Shown piece after piece: positions 8,054-16,280 of a stretch of 51,239 bases of DNA. The DNA comes from Alcaligenaceae bacterium (GTDB lineage Bacteria; Pseudomonadota; Gammaproteobacteria; Burkholderiales; Burkholderiaceae_B). Under the pieces are notes generated by a model. The model had not been told where the DNA came from and made no database searches. It saw only the letters and a list, made by a program, of their open reading frames with translations. Position 1 is the stretch's first letter. Every line of letters starts with the position of its first letter. Where the stretch lies: contig JACCER010000024.1 of assembly GCA_013416445.1 (NCBI GenBank), positions 1 through 51,239 on the forward strand, read 5' to 3'. Made by a program: the position numbers and the translations under genes.

Positions 8054-9517
8054 TTAATTTTTTGTCGTGTCTAGCATCTTGATGGTGGGCGGCTTCATGC
8101 CATCTTGGTACACCATTTCAACAGGCGCCAGATTACTGGTGTCGGGCGCTGGCGTCAGGCACGCGGCGAGGCTTTCTTCAGGAAAATCAAGAGCAGAAGC
8201 TTCTTTGGGTGCATCGTTGTATGGCTGCGACAACGAAACAGCCGGCAAAACCTGGTGCGACAACGCCAGCCAGCGGTATTCGGCTTTTTTCAGGTCGAAT
8301 ATGGCGTTGACCAACGCACGACGCGAATCGAACAATTCGTTTTCGGTATCGAGCAAGTCAAGCAAGGAACGCTCACCGATTTGAAATTGCTGCAAATAGG
8401 CAGTACGTACTTTGGACGTGGCCATTTCGTGCTCGCGCAAGAAAGGCAATTGTTCGCGCAGCTTCATGATGCCGTTCCAGGCAACCGACAAGTCTTGCTG
8501 GACGTTGCGGCAGGTGTAGTCACGTACATCGCGGGCGGCATAGGCTTGAGCCGCGGTCTGGCGTACGCGAGCCTGATCGGCGCCGCCGCGGAACAGGTTA
8601 TACGACAGCATTAATTGTACGTTGGAGCTTTGGGCATCGCGGTAAGGGGTGCCTGGCTGGGCGCGATCTTTACCAGTAGCGGCACGGAGTTCCAGCGTGG
8701 GCGCATGCCGGCCCTTGGCCGACGACACGCCTTTTTGCGCAGCCTGAACCAAGGCCTGCTTGGAAAGAATGGCGGGGCTGCCGCGCAACGATGGGGTGAA
8801 ATCGGTGGGATTCTTGGGCAAATAGCCAGCGACATCAGGGCTGTCAAGCAAAGTGGGCGCTGGATATTCGCCCACAACACGGCGATAGCGCTGATTGACG
8901 TCGTTGAGGTTGTTGCTTTCTGTCATTAGATTGGACTGCGCCAGCGCCAAACGGCCATTGGCCTGTTCAAGGTCGACGCCGCGGCCTACACCGGACTCTT
9001 GGCGTTCGCGTATGCGGCGCAGGGTTTGCTGGTGCACGCCGTAGTTATCGCGAGCCAGGCGTTCCATTTCGCGATAACGCTGGACGTCGAGGTAGGCATC
9101 AGAGGCCTGGGCAGCCAGGCCATCGACGGTAGCCAACAGTTCGTAATAGCCCGAGAGCTTTTCAAACCCCAATTGCTTGACATTATTGATGGTGGAAAAG
9201 CCGTCGAACAGCAGTTGGCGCAGTTGCAGGCTGTAGCCGCTGCGCCCCCAGTTGTCGGCGTCGTTGCCGGAACTGCTGCCGCGCCACTCGCGGCCTACCC
9301 AACCCTGGGCCGTGACTTCAGGCAGCAAGGCGCCACGCTGTACGTTCTGGCCTTCGAGGGTAGACTGAAAGTCTTGGAAGCGCGCGCGAATTTCGGGGTT
9401 GGATATCACCGTGCGTTCAACAGCCTGGGCCAGATTGCCTGACTGCGCAAACGCTATGGAAGAAGCAGAAGCAGCGCCGGCCAACACCGCGCCTTTTATT
9501 AATCTAGACAAGCTCAT
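8054..9517 (-). CDS. lapE: TolC-family outer-membrane channel (LapE-like)
   Basis: This 487-residue protein starts with a Sec signal peptide (MSLSRLIKGAVLAGAASASS, cut after AFA). Two outer-membrane efflux-protein repeats follow, with long alpha-helical Gln/Arg/Asn-rich segments (ERLARDNYGVHQQTLRRIRE and LPFLREHEMATSKVRTAYLQ) and the typical GERSLLDLLDTENEL. In LapA systems this channel both secretes the adhesin and holds its retention module. An AAGGAG sits about eight bases before the ATG. It is the first gene of the secretion operon. The C-terminal tail of about 50 residues after the second repeat is Pro/Ala rich. Confidence 0.92.
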   Translation of the reverse strand: MSLSRLIKGAVLAGAASASSIAFAQSGNLAQAVERTVISNPEIRARFQDFQSTLEGQNVQRGALLPEVTAQGWVGREWRGSSSGNDADNWGRSGYSLQLRQLLFDGFSTINNVKQLGFEKLSGYYELLATVDGLAAQASDAYLDVQRYREMERLARDNYGVHQQTLRRIRERQESGVGRGVDLEQANGRLALAQSNLMTESNNLNDVNQRYRRVVGEYPAPTLLDSPDVAGYLPKNPTDFTPSLRGSPAILSKQALVQAAQKGVSSAKGRHAPTLELRAATGKDRAQPGTPYRDAQSSNVQLMLSYNLFRGGADQARVRQTAAQAYAARDVRDYTCRNVQQDLSVAWNGIMKLREQLPFLREHEMATSKVRTAYLQQFQIGERSLLDLLDTENELFDSRRALVNAIFDLKKAEYRWLALSHQVLPAVSLSQPYNDAPKEASALDFPEESLAACLTPAPDTSNLAPVEMVYQDGMKPPTIKMLDTTKN

Positions 9518-9629
9518 GAGTATGTCTCCTTATTGAAACCAGGTAGCCCATACGCAGAAAGCAACTTCTATTTATTGCCATCGCTACACACGGACTTTGA
9601 GTTTGTATTTAGTAAAATTTAGGGGCGGG

Positions 9630-9644
9630 CGGTGATAATCACCG
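9630..9644. promoter_or_regulatory. Perfect 15-bp palindrome upstream of lapE
   Basis: CGGTGATAATCACCG is perfectly symmetric about one central base and lies 113 bp upstream of the lapE start. It looks like an operator for a dimeric regulator. No regulator can be assigned from sequence alone. Confidence 0.5.
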
Positions 9645-9688
9645 ATGCAGCAGATTGATTGCCATCACAAAAGGCAAATTCTTGCCTT

Positions 9689-9705
9689 ACGTAACGTAAC
9701 GTAAC
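9689..9705. repeat. Short tandem repeat (ACGTA)3
   Basis: ACGTAACGTAACGTAAC is three direct copies of a 5-bp unit. Changes in copy number by slippage are possible but would not alter a reading frame here. Confidence 0.7.
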
Positions 9706-9756
9706 AACAAACAAGCAATAGTCATATAACAACCGTAATACTTGGCAAGGCGGAGC

Positions 9757-9775
9757 TACAGGCTTCTGGCCTGTA
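9757..9775. repeat. Hairpin TACAGGC-N5-GCCTGTA
   Basis: Perfect 7-bp arms with a 5-base loop are followed by TTCTT on the plus strand. It may be a weak terminator or an operator. The T-tract is too short to call it a terminator. Confidence 0.4.
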
Positions 9776-10134
9776 TTCTTGAGGCATGACCTTGCATATA
9801 AACAAATGTAAATAGTCGGCATGAATTCGCACGAAATACATAGTTACCAATCTGACAAATCTGTTGCCAATCAGCAATCGCATTGTATCTCGATTTTTAC
9901 AAGCTCTCTGGGAAAAACCAACAAGAATTGTCAACTTTCCAATTTGTTACATAGACAGGCCTGTTAGCCCTAAAACATTCAAGCCAAAATTAGTCGCCAG
10001 TTGCCGGATGTTTGGCCACAGCATTTCCTTTTAGCCTTGGCAATCAATGCGCTAGCCTAATCAAGGTAGAAAACGGTATGCTCTTGCCATTGATCTCGCA
10101 TGCTATTCAGCCTATTTTCGAAAAAAGGTCCCAT

Positions 10135-11562
10135 ATGTACGAATCTTTAGCTTTATATATAGACGGTGAATTCATCAGCGGCGAAGGCCGGAAAACAGAA
10201 GACGTCACCAACCCGTCCACACTGGAAGTGCTGGGTCAGTTGCCCCATGCCACCCAGGCCGACCTTGACCGCGCCCTGGCATCCTCGGCGCGCGCCTTCG
10301 AGACCTGGCGCCACAGCTCGCCTATGCAACGCTCCGAAATCCTGCGTAAGGTGGGCCAGCTTTCGCGCGACCGCGCCCAGGAAATCGGCCGCAACATGAC
10401 GCTGGACCAAGGCAAGCCCCTGGCTGAATCCGTTGGCGAAATCATATCTTGCTCTGATCACGCAGACTGGCACGCTGAAGAATGCCGCCGTATCTATGGC
10501 CGCATCATTACGCCACGCAACCCCGATGTACGGCAAATGGTATTGCGCGAACCCATAGGCGTTTGCGCCGCATTCACTCCCTGGAATTTCCCTTACAACC
10601 AGGCCATACGCAAGGTTTGCGCCGCCATCGGCGCGGGCTGCACCATCATCCTGAAAGGCCCCGAAGATTCACCCAGCGCCGTCATGGCAATAGCACGCAT
10701 TTTCCACGACGCCGGCCTGCCGCCCGGCGTCCTGAACATCGTGTGGGGTGTACCCAGCGAAGTCTCCGACTACCTGATACGTTCGCCCATAGTGCGCAAG
10801 GTATCGTTCACCGGCTCGGTGCCCGTGGGCAAGCATATCGCCTCGCTGGCCGGCGCCCACATGAAGCGTGTCACCATGGAATTGGGCGGCCACTCCCCGG
10901 TCATTGTGTTCGATGACGCCGATGTTGGCCGCGCCGCCAAGATGCTGGCGCGCTTCAAGGTACGCAATGCCGGGCAGGTATGTATTTCGCCTACGCGCTT
11001 TTACGTGCATAACAAGGTATACGACCAGTTCCTGGAAGGTTTCGTCAACGAACTGAAAACCGTCAAGGTTGGCGACGGCCTCGACCCCGACACGCAAATG
11101 GGCCCCCTGGCTCATGCCCGACGCGTTCCCACCATGACCAAGTTCGTGGAAAATGCCAGGCAACTGGGCGGCAAAGTCATACTGGGCGGCGAACCCCTCG
11201 ATCGCACCGGGCACTTCTTTTCGCCCACGGTCGTAACCGATCTGCCTGAAGACTCCATGCTGATGACCGAAGAGCCCTTCGGCCCCATCGCCCCCATTGC
11301 CCGGTTCACAGACACCGATGACGTCATCAAGCGCGCCAATTCACTGCCCTTTGGCCTGGCGTCGTATGCATTCACCAATTCACTGCAAACAGCCACCAAG
11401 CTGGCCAACAACATCGAGGCCGGCCAGGTGAACATCAATCATTTCGGCAGCGCCTTGCCCGAAACGCCATTCGGCGGCATCAAAGACAGCGGCATAGGCA
11501 GCGAAGGCGGCATGGAAACCTTTGACGGCTACCTGACCACCAAGTTTGTGACGCACGTTTAA
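10135..11562 (+). CDS. NAD(P)-dependent aldehyde dehydrogenase (succinate-semialdehyde type)
   Basis: This 475-residue ALDH-superfamily enzyme would oxidise an aldehyde to the acid. The general-base Glu lies in MELGGHSP (about residue 249) and the catalytic Cys in NAGQVCISPTR (about 283). The N-terminus (LYIDGEFISGEG) and C-terminus (GGIKDSGIGSEGG) match the succinate-semialdehyde/glycolaldehyde group. I start at the ATG at 10135 because AAGG lies six bases upstream and the family begins here; the frame stays open to 10012. The gene is single, divergent from lapE, and followed by a palindromic repeat. Substrate assignment within ALDH is uncertain. Confidence 0.88.
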   Translation: MYESLALYIDGEFISGEGRKTEDVTNPSTLEVLGQLPHATQADLDRALASSARAFETWRHSSPMQRSEILRKVGQLSRDRAQEIGRNMTLDQGKPLAESVGEIISCSDHADWHAEECRRIYGRIITPRNPDVRQMVLREPIGVCAAFTPWNFPYNQAIRKVCAAIGAGCTIILKGPEDSPSAVMAIARIFHDAGLPPGVLNIVWGVPSEVSDYLIRSPIVRKVSFTGSVPVGKHIASLAGAHMKRVTMELGGHSPVIVFDDADVGRAAKMLARFKVRNAGQVCISPTRFYVHNKVYDQFLEGFVNELKTVKVGDGLDPDTQMGPLAHARRVPTMTKFVENARQLGGKVILGGEPLDRTGHFFSPTVVTDLPEDSMLMTEEPFGPIAPIARFTDTDDVIKRANSLPFGLASYAFTNSLQTATKLANNIEAGQVNINHFGSALPETPFGGIKDSGIGSEGGMETFDGYLTTKFVTHV

Positions 11563-11578
11563 GCGTTGGGGCAATTGA

Positions 11579-11611
11579 TGTCGGATTACGGGCTTGCGCC
11601 CTGATCCGACA
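11579..11611. repeat. Interspersed palindromic repeat, copy 3
   Basis: TGTCGGAT and ATCCGACA flank a GGGC/GCCC inner pair. The copy fills the gap between the convergent aldehyde dehydrogenase and bcsC genes and may act as a terminator for both. Confidence 0.85.
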
Positions 11612-11616
11612 CAGCA

Positions 11617-14600
11617 TTATTTAAAATCTGCGTAAGGCTCCAGCGGCGTGGGCCGCAGCTTCAGGTTGCCCTGCCACGGCTCGAAGGTATACCGCAAATA
11701 CAACATAGCCCGGCTGGGCGAATAATCTTTGCTGTGTTGCCAATCTATACCGCCACCCAATACCCAATGATTATTCAGGCGCCGCTCGGCAATGGCGCGA
11801 ATGCTGTAACCCACACCATTGCTGGATCCTCCGCCCGCCCGGTTTGCTGCGTCCAGCGCCGCCGCACTGACTCCCAGCTTGTACATATCCCGCGCAGGGC
11901 CGGATACCAGGCCGGCCAAGGGGTGGTAGCTTGTATCCTTGCTTTTGGCGGTCGATACGGATACCGACCCTTCAATCATAAAAGACCAGTCAGCCGTACG
12001 CCGTGCATAGCTCACGGGCAAGGACACGGAGCTATATTGCTGAGGGCTGTAATAGCCGCCGTGCCCCAGCGTGTATTCGCCCAAGTCCTTCTGATAGCGC
12101 CAATGCATGGCATTGACTCCCGCCGTCAGGCTGACATCAGCCCTGTCGATCAGGCGGCGATAATAGCCGGCCATAAGTCGCGTGCGATGGTTGTCGGCGA
12201 CATTTTTCCCAGTCAGGCGGTGATGACTAAGATCGGCCCAGACACCGTTGGCGCCACCCTGATCCCAGCTTAGCCCCAGACTCAGACCGGTTGCCACCAC
12301 CCCGCCCCAGGTAATGCCCGTACGCGGATCTTGCGTGCCGGCGAAAGACAGCAAAGAGTTGGACATAGGCCTGCGCGATGCCGTCAGCGTCCATCCTGTG
12401 GATTGCAGGCTGCCCTTGTAGCTGATGCCCCCCACCCAGTTCTGTACCGCAAAGCCCTGTGGCGTCCTGCCTATATCGAAAGCCAGTCGTTCCCCTTGCC
12501 AGCCCAGGGCAAAGCTGGTCCCAGACGCTTGCTGGGAAAGCCCACTACCGCAACCCGGCAAGGCCTGCCAATTCCCACCCACATCGCGTGCGCCAAAAGA
12601 ACACGTACCAAACCGCTCATCATGCAAGCCATTGCCATCGATACTAAAAGTACCGGCATCCATGCGTACATGATCGGCGCGCAAATAGGCCTTGCCCTGC
12701 CTGATTGGATAGTCCAGATGCATCATGGTGGTGCCGGCATCCAGTTCAGACAAGCCTGGCGTGCCATCGCTACGCCACCAGCGGTCATGATGCAGCGTCA
12801 ACGTTGGGGTTTCCTGCCAATACAAGGCTTCAGCTTCCCTGCGGACACCGCGCCGCAACCAGTTGTCTTCGTCCTGCGCACGCGTTGCCCGGGTAAAAGC
12901 GATATCGTCCCTGGGCTGACTGGCCGCATCCGCCGGCAATATGCCTTCATCCTGCATTGCCTTCGCATACAGGTTCAAGGCCCGCTGTGGATCGTCGGCT
13001 GAAGTAATACGCGCCAAGTCCCGATAGAGCAGCGGGTTGGGCGCTGTTTCCTGTGCGGCCATCTTTTCCAGTAACTGGCGCGCATGCGCCTTGTCTCCCA
13101 CCGCCAGCCACAGTGCGGCGACACGGCGACGCACACCCAATTCGTCGTCCGGCAACACAAGCCCGGAGCCTGACAGCGCATGGCGTACGGCTTCCAGCTT
13201 GCCCTGGGCAGCCCAGGTTTCAAGCTGGCCCAACCGGGCATCCAGGTTGTCGGGCTCACGTCTCAGGATGGCTGCATAATTGGAAAGCGCCTTGGCATGA
13301 TCGCCACTATCTTGGGACCAGGCGGCAACCTGCAACCGGGCGGCAGTCGAATCGAGGCTGTTTTCCAGCAAGGCGATTGCCTCGTTTTCACGGCCTGTAT
13401 CGTATATGGCCACGGCATGCTGTATTTGCTGGCGTTCGAGCAGGCTGGTTTTCATATCCCTGATATCGGTCGTCTGTACCGTTGCGGGCACGGCATCCAG
13501 GGTATCAAGCGCGGCTTGCAATTGGTCCACCGAAGACAGCAGCAAAGCGTGGGCATAATGGCTGACTGGGTCACCTTGGCGGCTGGCCAAATGTTTCTGG
13601 AAAGCGTCCAGCGCCCGGCTTTCCAGACCCTGGCGCCGCAAGGCCAAGGCCAGCCGATAACTAAGCCAGGGGTCAGCCAGGTCCAGGTCTTGCGCCTGGG
13701 CCAGCAGGTGACTTGCCTCTTCCCACTGCTCTCTGGCTTGTGCCTGCTCAGCACGATGCTTGAGCATATCGAGCTGTAATCCACGCCGCGTATCTGCCAG
13801 GAACTGCTGTTGCGCGGCAGGCATTTGATTCAACACTTGCATGGCCTGCTCGGGCGGCAGTGTCGCAAGATAGCGCGCCACCCCGCGCTGGGCCGCTGTG
13901 TCACGCGGCGCCAATCTCAGGGCTTTCTGGAAATGACGCCATGCCGCATCGTGCTGGCCCATGGCAAGCGCGGTATCGCCCAAACCGACCAGTGCAAAAA
14001 CATCTGAGGGATGCTGACGGTTGGCCTGGGCATAAAGCCGTTGCGCTTTTGTCCAATCCTGTTTGTCGGCGGCTTGTGACGCCTGCTGCAGCAACAACCA
14101 ATAGCGCGTCGTCTGGATCAGACTGACCCATCTGGATGTTTTATCTTCGCGCAGCTCTTTGTTCTTGGCCATTTCAAAGTAATGCAACGCCTGCAAACGA
14201 TTACCCACGCGCAGATAAGCCAGCCCCAGCGCGCCAATCAGCTCGACATCATCAGGGTAGGCGGCAACTGCCCTTTTCAGGCTGGCCAACGCCTGGGCAT
14301 TATTGCTGCCGGCCTCGACCAGGCGCAAGCCCTCTTGCCCGGCTCGCCATGTCGCATCGCCCAGCAGAGCTTGATGCTGGCGCAAATAATCCTGCGCCTT
14401 CTGCCCGACAGGCAAGTCGGGGTACAAACCCGCAAACTCAGACCACACTTTGGCGCTGCGATTGCTGACTGGCAACGTTAACAAGTATTCGTATTCCCGA
14501 TCAGCGGCCAGAACCCGATAGGCCGACTGCTCGGCCAGCCTATGCAGATAAAAGCGCGCCTGATCCGGCTGGTTTTCAGCGAACAGGTAATTTGCCACCA

Positions 14601-15168
14601 CGCCCAGCAAACCCGCATGCTGGGGCGACGCCTTCAACAAGGCGCTCAATGCGTTGAGCGCCGACGGGCGGCCATTCGGCTCGCGCGCGCGCAATTGCCA
14701 ATATTCCACAGCCAGGTCAGTGGTGGGATAAATGCCCTCGAACAGTGCGTCATAGTCATGCCGCGCCTCGTCAACACGGCCCGCCGCGGAATACAAGCGC
14801 GCCCGTGCCAGGGCCGACTGCGCCTCAGGCGTGCTCAAGCGTAAAAGTATCCTGCCCGACTGATAAGCAAGGGATTGCGGAGCGGTCTGTTTCAACTGTT
14901 CGAGCAGTTGCCTTGCATGTTCAGTATTCCCTTGCCGTACTGCCTGGCGCAACTCCGCCGCCAGGCCCTCGGGATGTCCAGGCGCAATGCGGTACAGCCG
15001 CTCCAGCGCGTCTTGCACGACATCTTCCCGATAAATGGATTCAGCCAGATGGATTTGTTCCAGAATGCGATGTTCCGCGACCAGCTCAGTTGCCCCGTTC
15101 GCGATTACGGGAGCAGCACCAGCGCCCGCGAGCAACAAAAAGCACAAACTCAAAGAAAACCTTTTCAT
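11617..15168 (-). CDS. bcsC: Cellulose synthase subunit BcsC (TPR scaffold and outer-membrane pore)
   Basis: This 1183-residue protein begins with a signal peptide (MKRFSLSLCFLLLAGAGA). A long series of tetratricopeptide repeats occupies about 30-770. The C-terminal BcsC beta-barrel domain (about 830-1183) has many YYSPQQYSSVSLPV-type strands and ends near LRYTFEPW. BcsC binds nascent cellulose in the periplasm and lets it through the outer membrane. Length matches the family (about 1150-1200). The ATG at 15168 overlaps the bcsZ stop (ATGA); an upstream start five codons earlier is less likely. It is the last gene of the bcs operon. Confidence 0.95.
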   Translation of the reverse strand: MKRFSLSLCFLLLAGAGAAPVIANGATELVAEHRILEQIHLAESIYREDVVQDALERLYRIAPGHPEGLAAELRQAVRQGNTEHARQLLEQLKQTAPQSLAYQSGRILLRLSTPEAQSALARARLYSAAGRVDEARHDYDALFEGIYPTTDLAVEYWQLRAREPNGRPSALNALSALLKASPQHAGLLGVVANYLFAENQPDQARFYLHRLAEQSAYRVLAADREYEYLLTLPVSNRSAKVWSEFAGLYPDLPVGQKAQDYLRQHQALLGDATWRAGQEGLRLVEAGSNNAQALASLKRAVAAYPDDVELIGALGLAYLRVGNRLQALHYFEMAKNKELREDKTSRWVSLIQTTRYWLLLQQASQAADKQDWTKAQRLYAQANRQHPSDVFALVGLGDTALAMGQHDAAWRHFQKALRLAPRDTAAQRGVARYLATLPPEQAMQVLNQMPAAQQQFLADTRRGLQLDMLKHRAEQAQAREQWEEASHLLAQAQDLDLADPWLSYRLALALRRQGLESRALDAFQKHLASRQGDPVSHYAHALLLSSVDQLQAALDTLDAVPATVQTTDIRDMKTSLLERQQIQHAVAIYDTGRENEAIALLENSLDSTAARLQVAAWSQDSGDHAKALSNYAAILRREPDNLDARLGQLETWAAQGKLEAVRHALSGSGLVLPDDELGVRRRVAALWLAVGDKAHARQLLEKMAAQETAPNPLLYRDLARITSADDPQRALNLYAKAMQDEGILPADAASQPRDDIAFTRATRAQDEDNWLRRGVRREAEALYWQETPTLTLHHDRWWRSDGTPGLSELDAGTTMMHLDYPIRQGKAYLRADHVRMDAGTFSIDGNGLHDERFGTCSFGARDVGGNWQALPGCGSGLSQQASGTSFALGWQGERLAFDIGRTPQGFAVQNWVGGISYKGSLQSTGWTLTASRRPMSNSLLSFAGTQDPRTGITWGGVVATGLSLGLSWDQGGANGVWADLSHHRLTGKNVADNHRTRLMAGYYRRLIDRADVSLTAGVNAMHWRYQKDLGEYTLGHGGYYSPQQYSSVSLPVSYARRTADWSFMIEGSVSVSTAKSKDTSYHPLAGLVSGPARDMYKLGVSAAALDAANRAGGGSSNGVGYSIRAIAERRLNNHWVLGGGIDWQHSKDYSPSRAMLYLRYTFEPWQGNLKLRPTPLEPYADFK

Positions 15169-16280
15169 CGACAAACCGTCCATGCCGGAATCAACCGGCC
15201 TGTTGCATCAAACTGATAGCGCTGCCCATGCCAGGCCAGGCCAAATAAAGCCAATACGCTGTCGTAATAACCCATAGGCTGCGTCGCCACCTTTTCCAGG
15301 CGACTCAATTGCGCCTGGGCCAATGGCGTACCATCAAGCAAAGGCAACCATGCCGCCGAAAACCCCACAGGCCCGACGCCACTGGCCCGATCACCGGCAA
15401 TATCCATTTCCTCAGGGGGCAGGCCCGCTGCGTCGAAGTGGCGAACTGCTTGTTTGAAATGCGCCTTGAGCGCGGCCGCTGCCGGCGCCTCGGGGTGCAG
15501 CATGCCTACCCACAAATACACACGAATCGCATCGTAGCTGCTCACGGACTCATCGGCGGCTCTTTGCTTCCAGCCCTTGCCCTCAACCCAGCTTACCCAG
15601 TCTGGCGCCACGCCATGAGGAGACGTTTCCATCAGCAAGCGCTCGGTATTGCCAGACAGGCTGACCCAGGGCTCGACTTCCAAGGCATGCCGGGCCCGTG
15701 CCATCAGTTGGGGCGGCAAATAGCTAGGGTTGAAACGCCACACCTGGTCATGCACGAAGCCGCTTTTCCCCGGCAGCAGCAGGTGCCCGAAACCGGGCAA
15801 CAGTACGACCTCTTCCCTGGCCATGCGTTGCAAAAGCAGGGTTCCCAACACGGTATAGCCATGCTCATTCCATAAGCGTCCGGCCTCCAGCAAGGAATAG
15901 GCTATCCACAAATTGGAGTCTGATGCGGTATTGTCATCCAGCACCTTCCAATCGCCATCCTCGGCCTGGCCCCACAGCCAGGATGGCAGATGGGCGGTCA
16001 GGTCCCCTTGCGCCAAATGGCTTTCCGTCCAACGCAGCAAGCGCCTGAACATGACCCTGTCGTTATTGACCAGGGCAAAGAACATGGCATAACTTTGCCC
16101 TTCAGAGGTGGTGATCTGCCTGGGGTCGGATTGATCAACAACCCGCCCCTGCTCGCTCACCATCTGTTCCTGAAACCGCTCCCATTGATGCCAGGCCGGC
16201 AAGGCGCCGCAAGCCGCGGCAGCATTGGCCGCTTGCGCAAAGGCCATGAGCAAAGCCAACAACCCCAGCAGCCTAGACAT
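15165..16280 (-). CDS. bcsZ: Periplasmic endoglucanase BcsZ (GH8)
   Basis: This 371-residue glycoside hydrolase family 8 enzyme has a signal peptide (MSRLLGLLALLMAFAQAANA). The acid Glu lies in TTSEGQSYAMFFAL, and the conserved Asp region is SDSNLWIAYSLLE. BcsZ cuts beta-1,4-glucan in the periplasm and is needed for normal cellulose export. The gene overlaps bcsB by 8 bp at its start and bcsC by 4 bp at its end. Length is normal for the family. Confidence 0.95.
   Translation of the reverse strand: MSRLLGLLALLMAFAQAANAAAACGALPAWHQWERFQEQMVSEQGRVVDQSDPRQITTSEGQSYAMFFALVNNDRVMFRRLLRWTESHLAQGDLTAHLPSWLWGQAEDGDWKVLDDNTASDSNLWIAYSLLEAGRLWNEHGYTVLGTLLLQRMAREEVVLLPGFGHLLLPGKSGFVHDQVWRFNPSYLPPQLMARARHALEVEPWVSLSGNTERLLMETSPHGVAPDWVSWVEGKGWKQRAADESVSSYDAIRVYLWVGMLHPEAPAAAALKAHFKQAVRHFDAAGLPPEEMDIAGDRASGVGPVGFSAAWLPLLDGTPLAQAQLSRLEKVATQPMGYYDSVLALFGLAWHGQRYQFDATGRLIPAWTVCR

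Larger units (their letters stand above)
9518..10134. other. AT-rich divergent promoter region, lapE / aldehyde dehydrogenase
   Basis: This 617-base gap has no supported gene. It holds a 15-bp palindrome at 9630-9644, a short tandem repeat at 9689-9705 and a hairpin at 9757-9775. It is clearly more AT-rich than the coding DNA around it. Promoters for the secretion operon (minus) and the dehydrogenase (plus) are expected here, but I could not pick a convincing -35/-10 pair. Confidence 0.6.

Noticed and set aside
9801-9960. Possible small genes in the AT-rich lapE upstream region
   Set aside because: The frames are short, lack ribosome sites and have skewed composition typical of non-coding promoter DNA.
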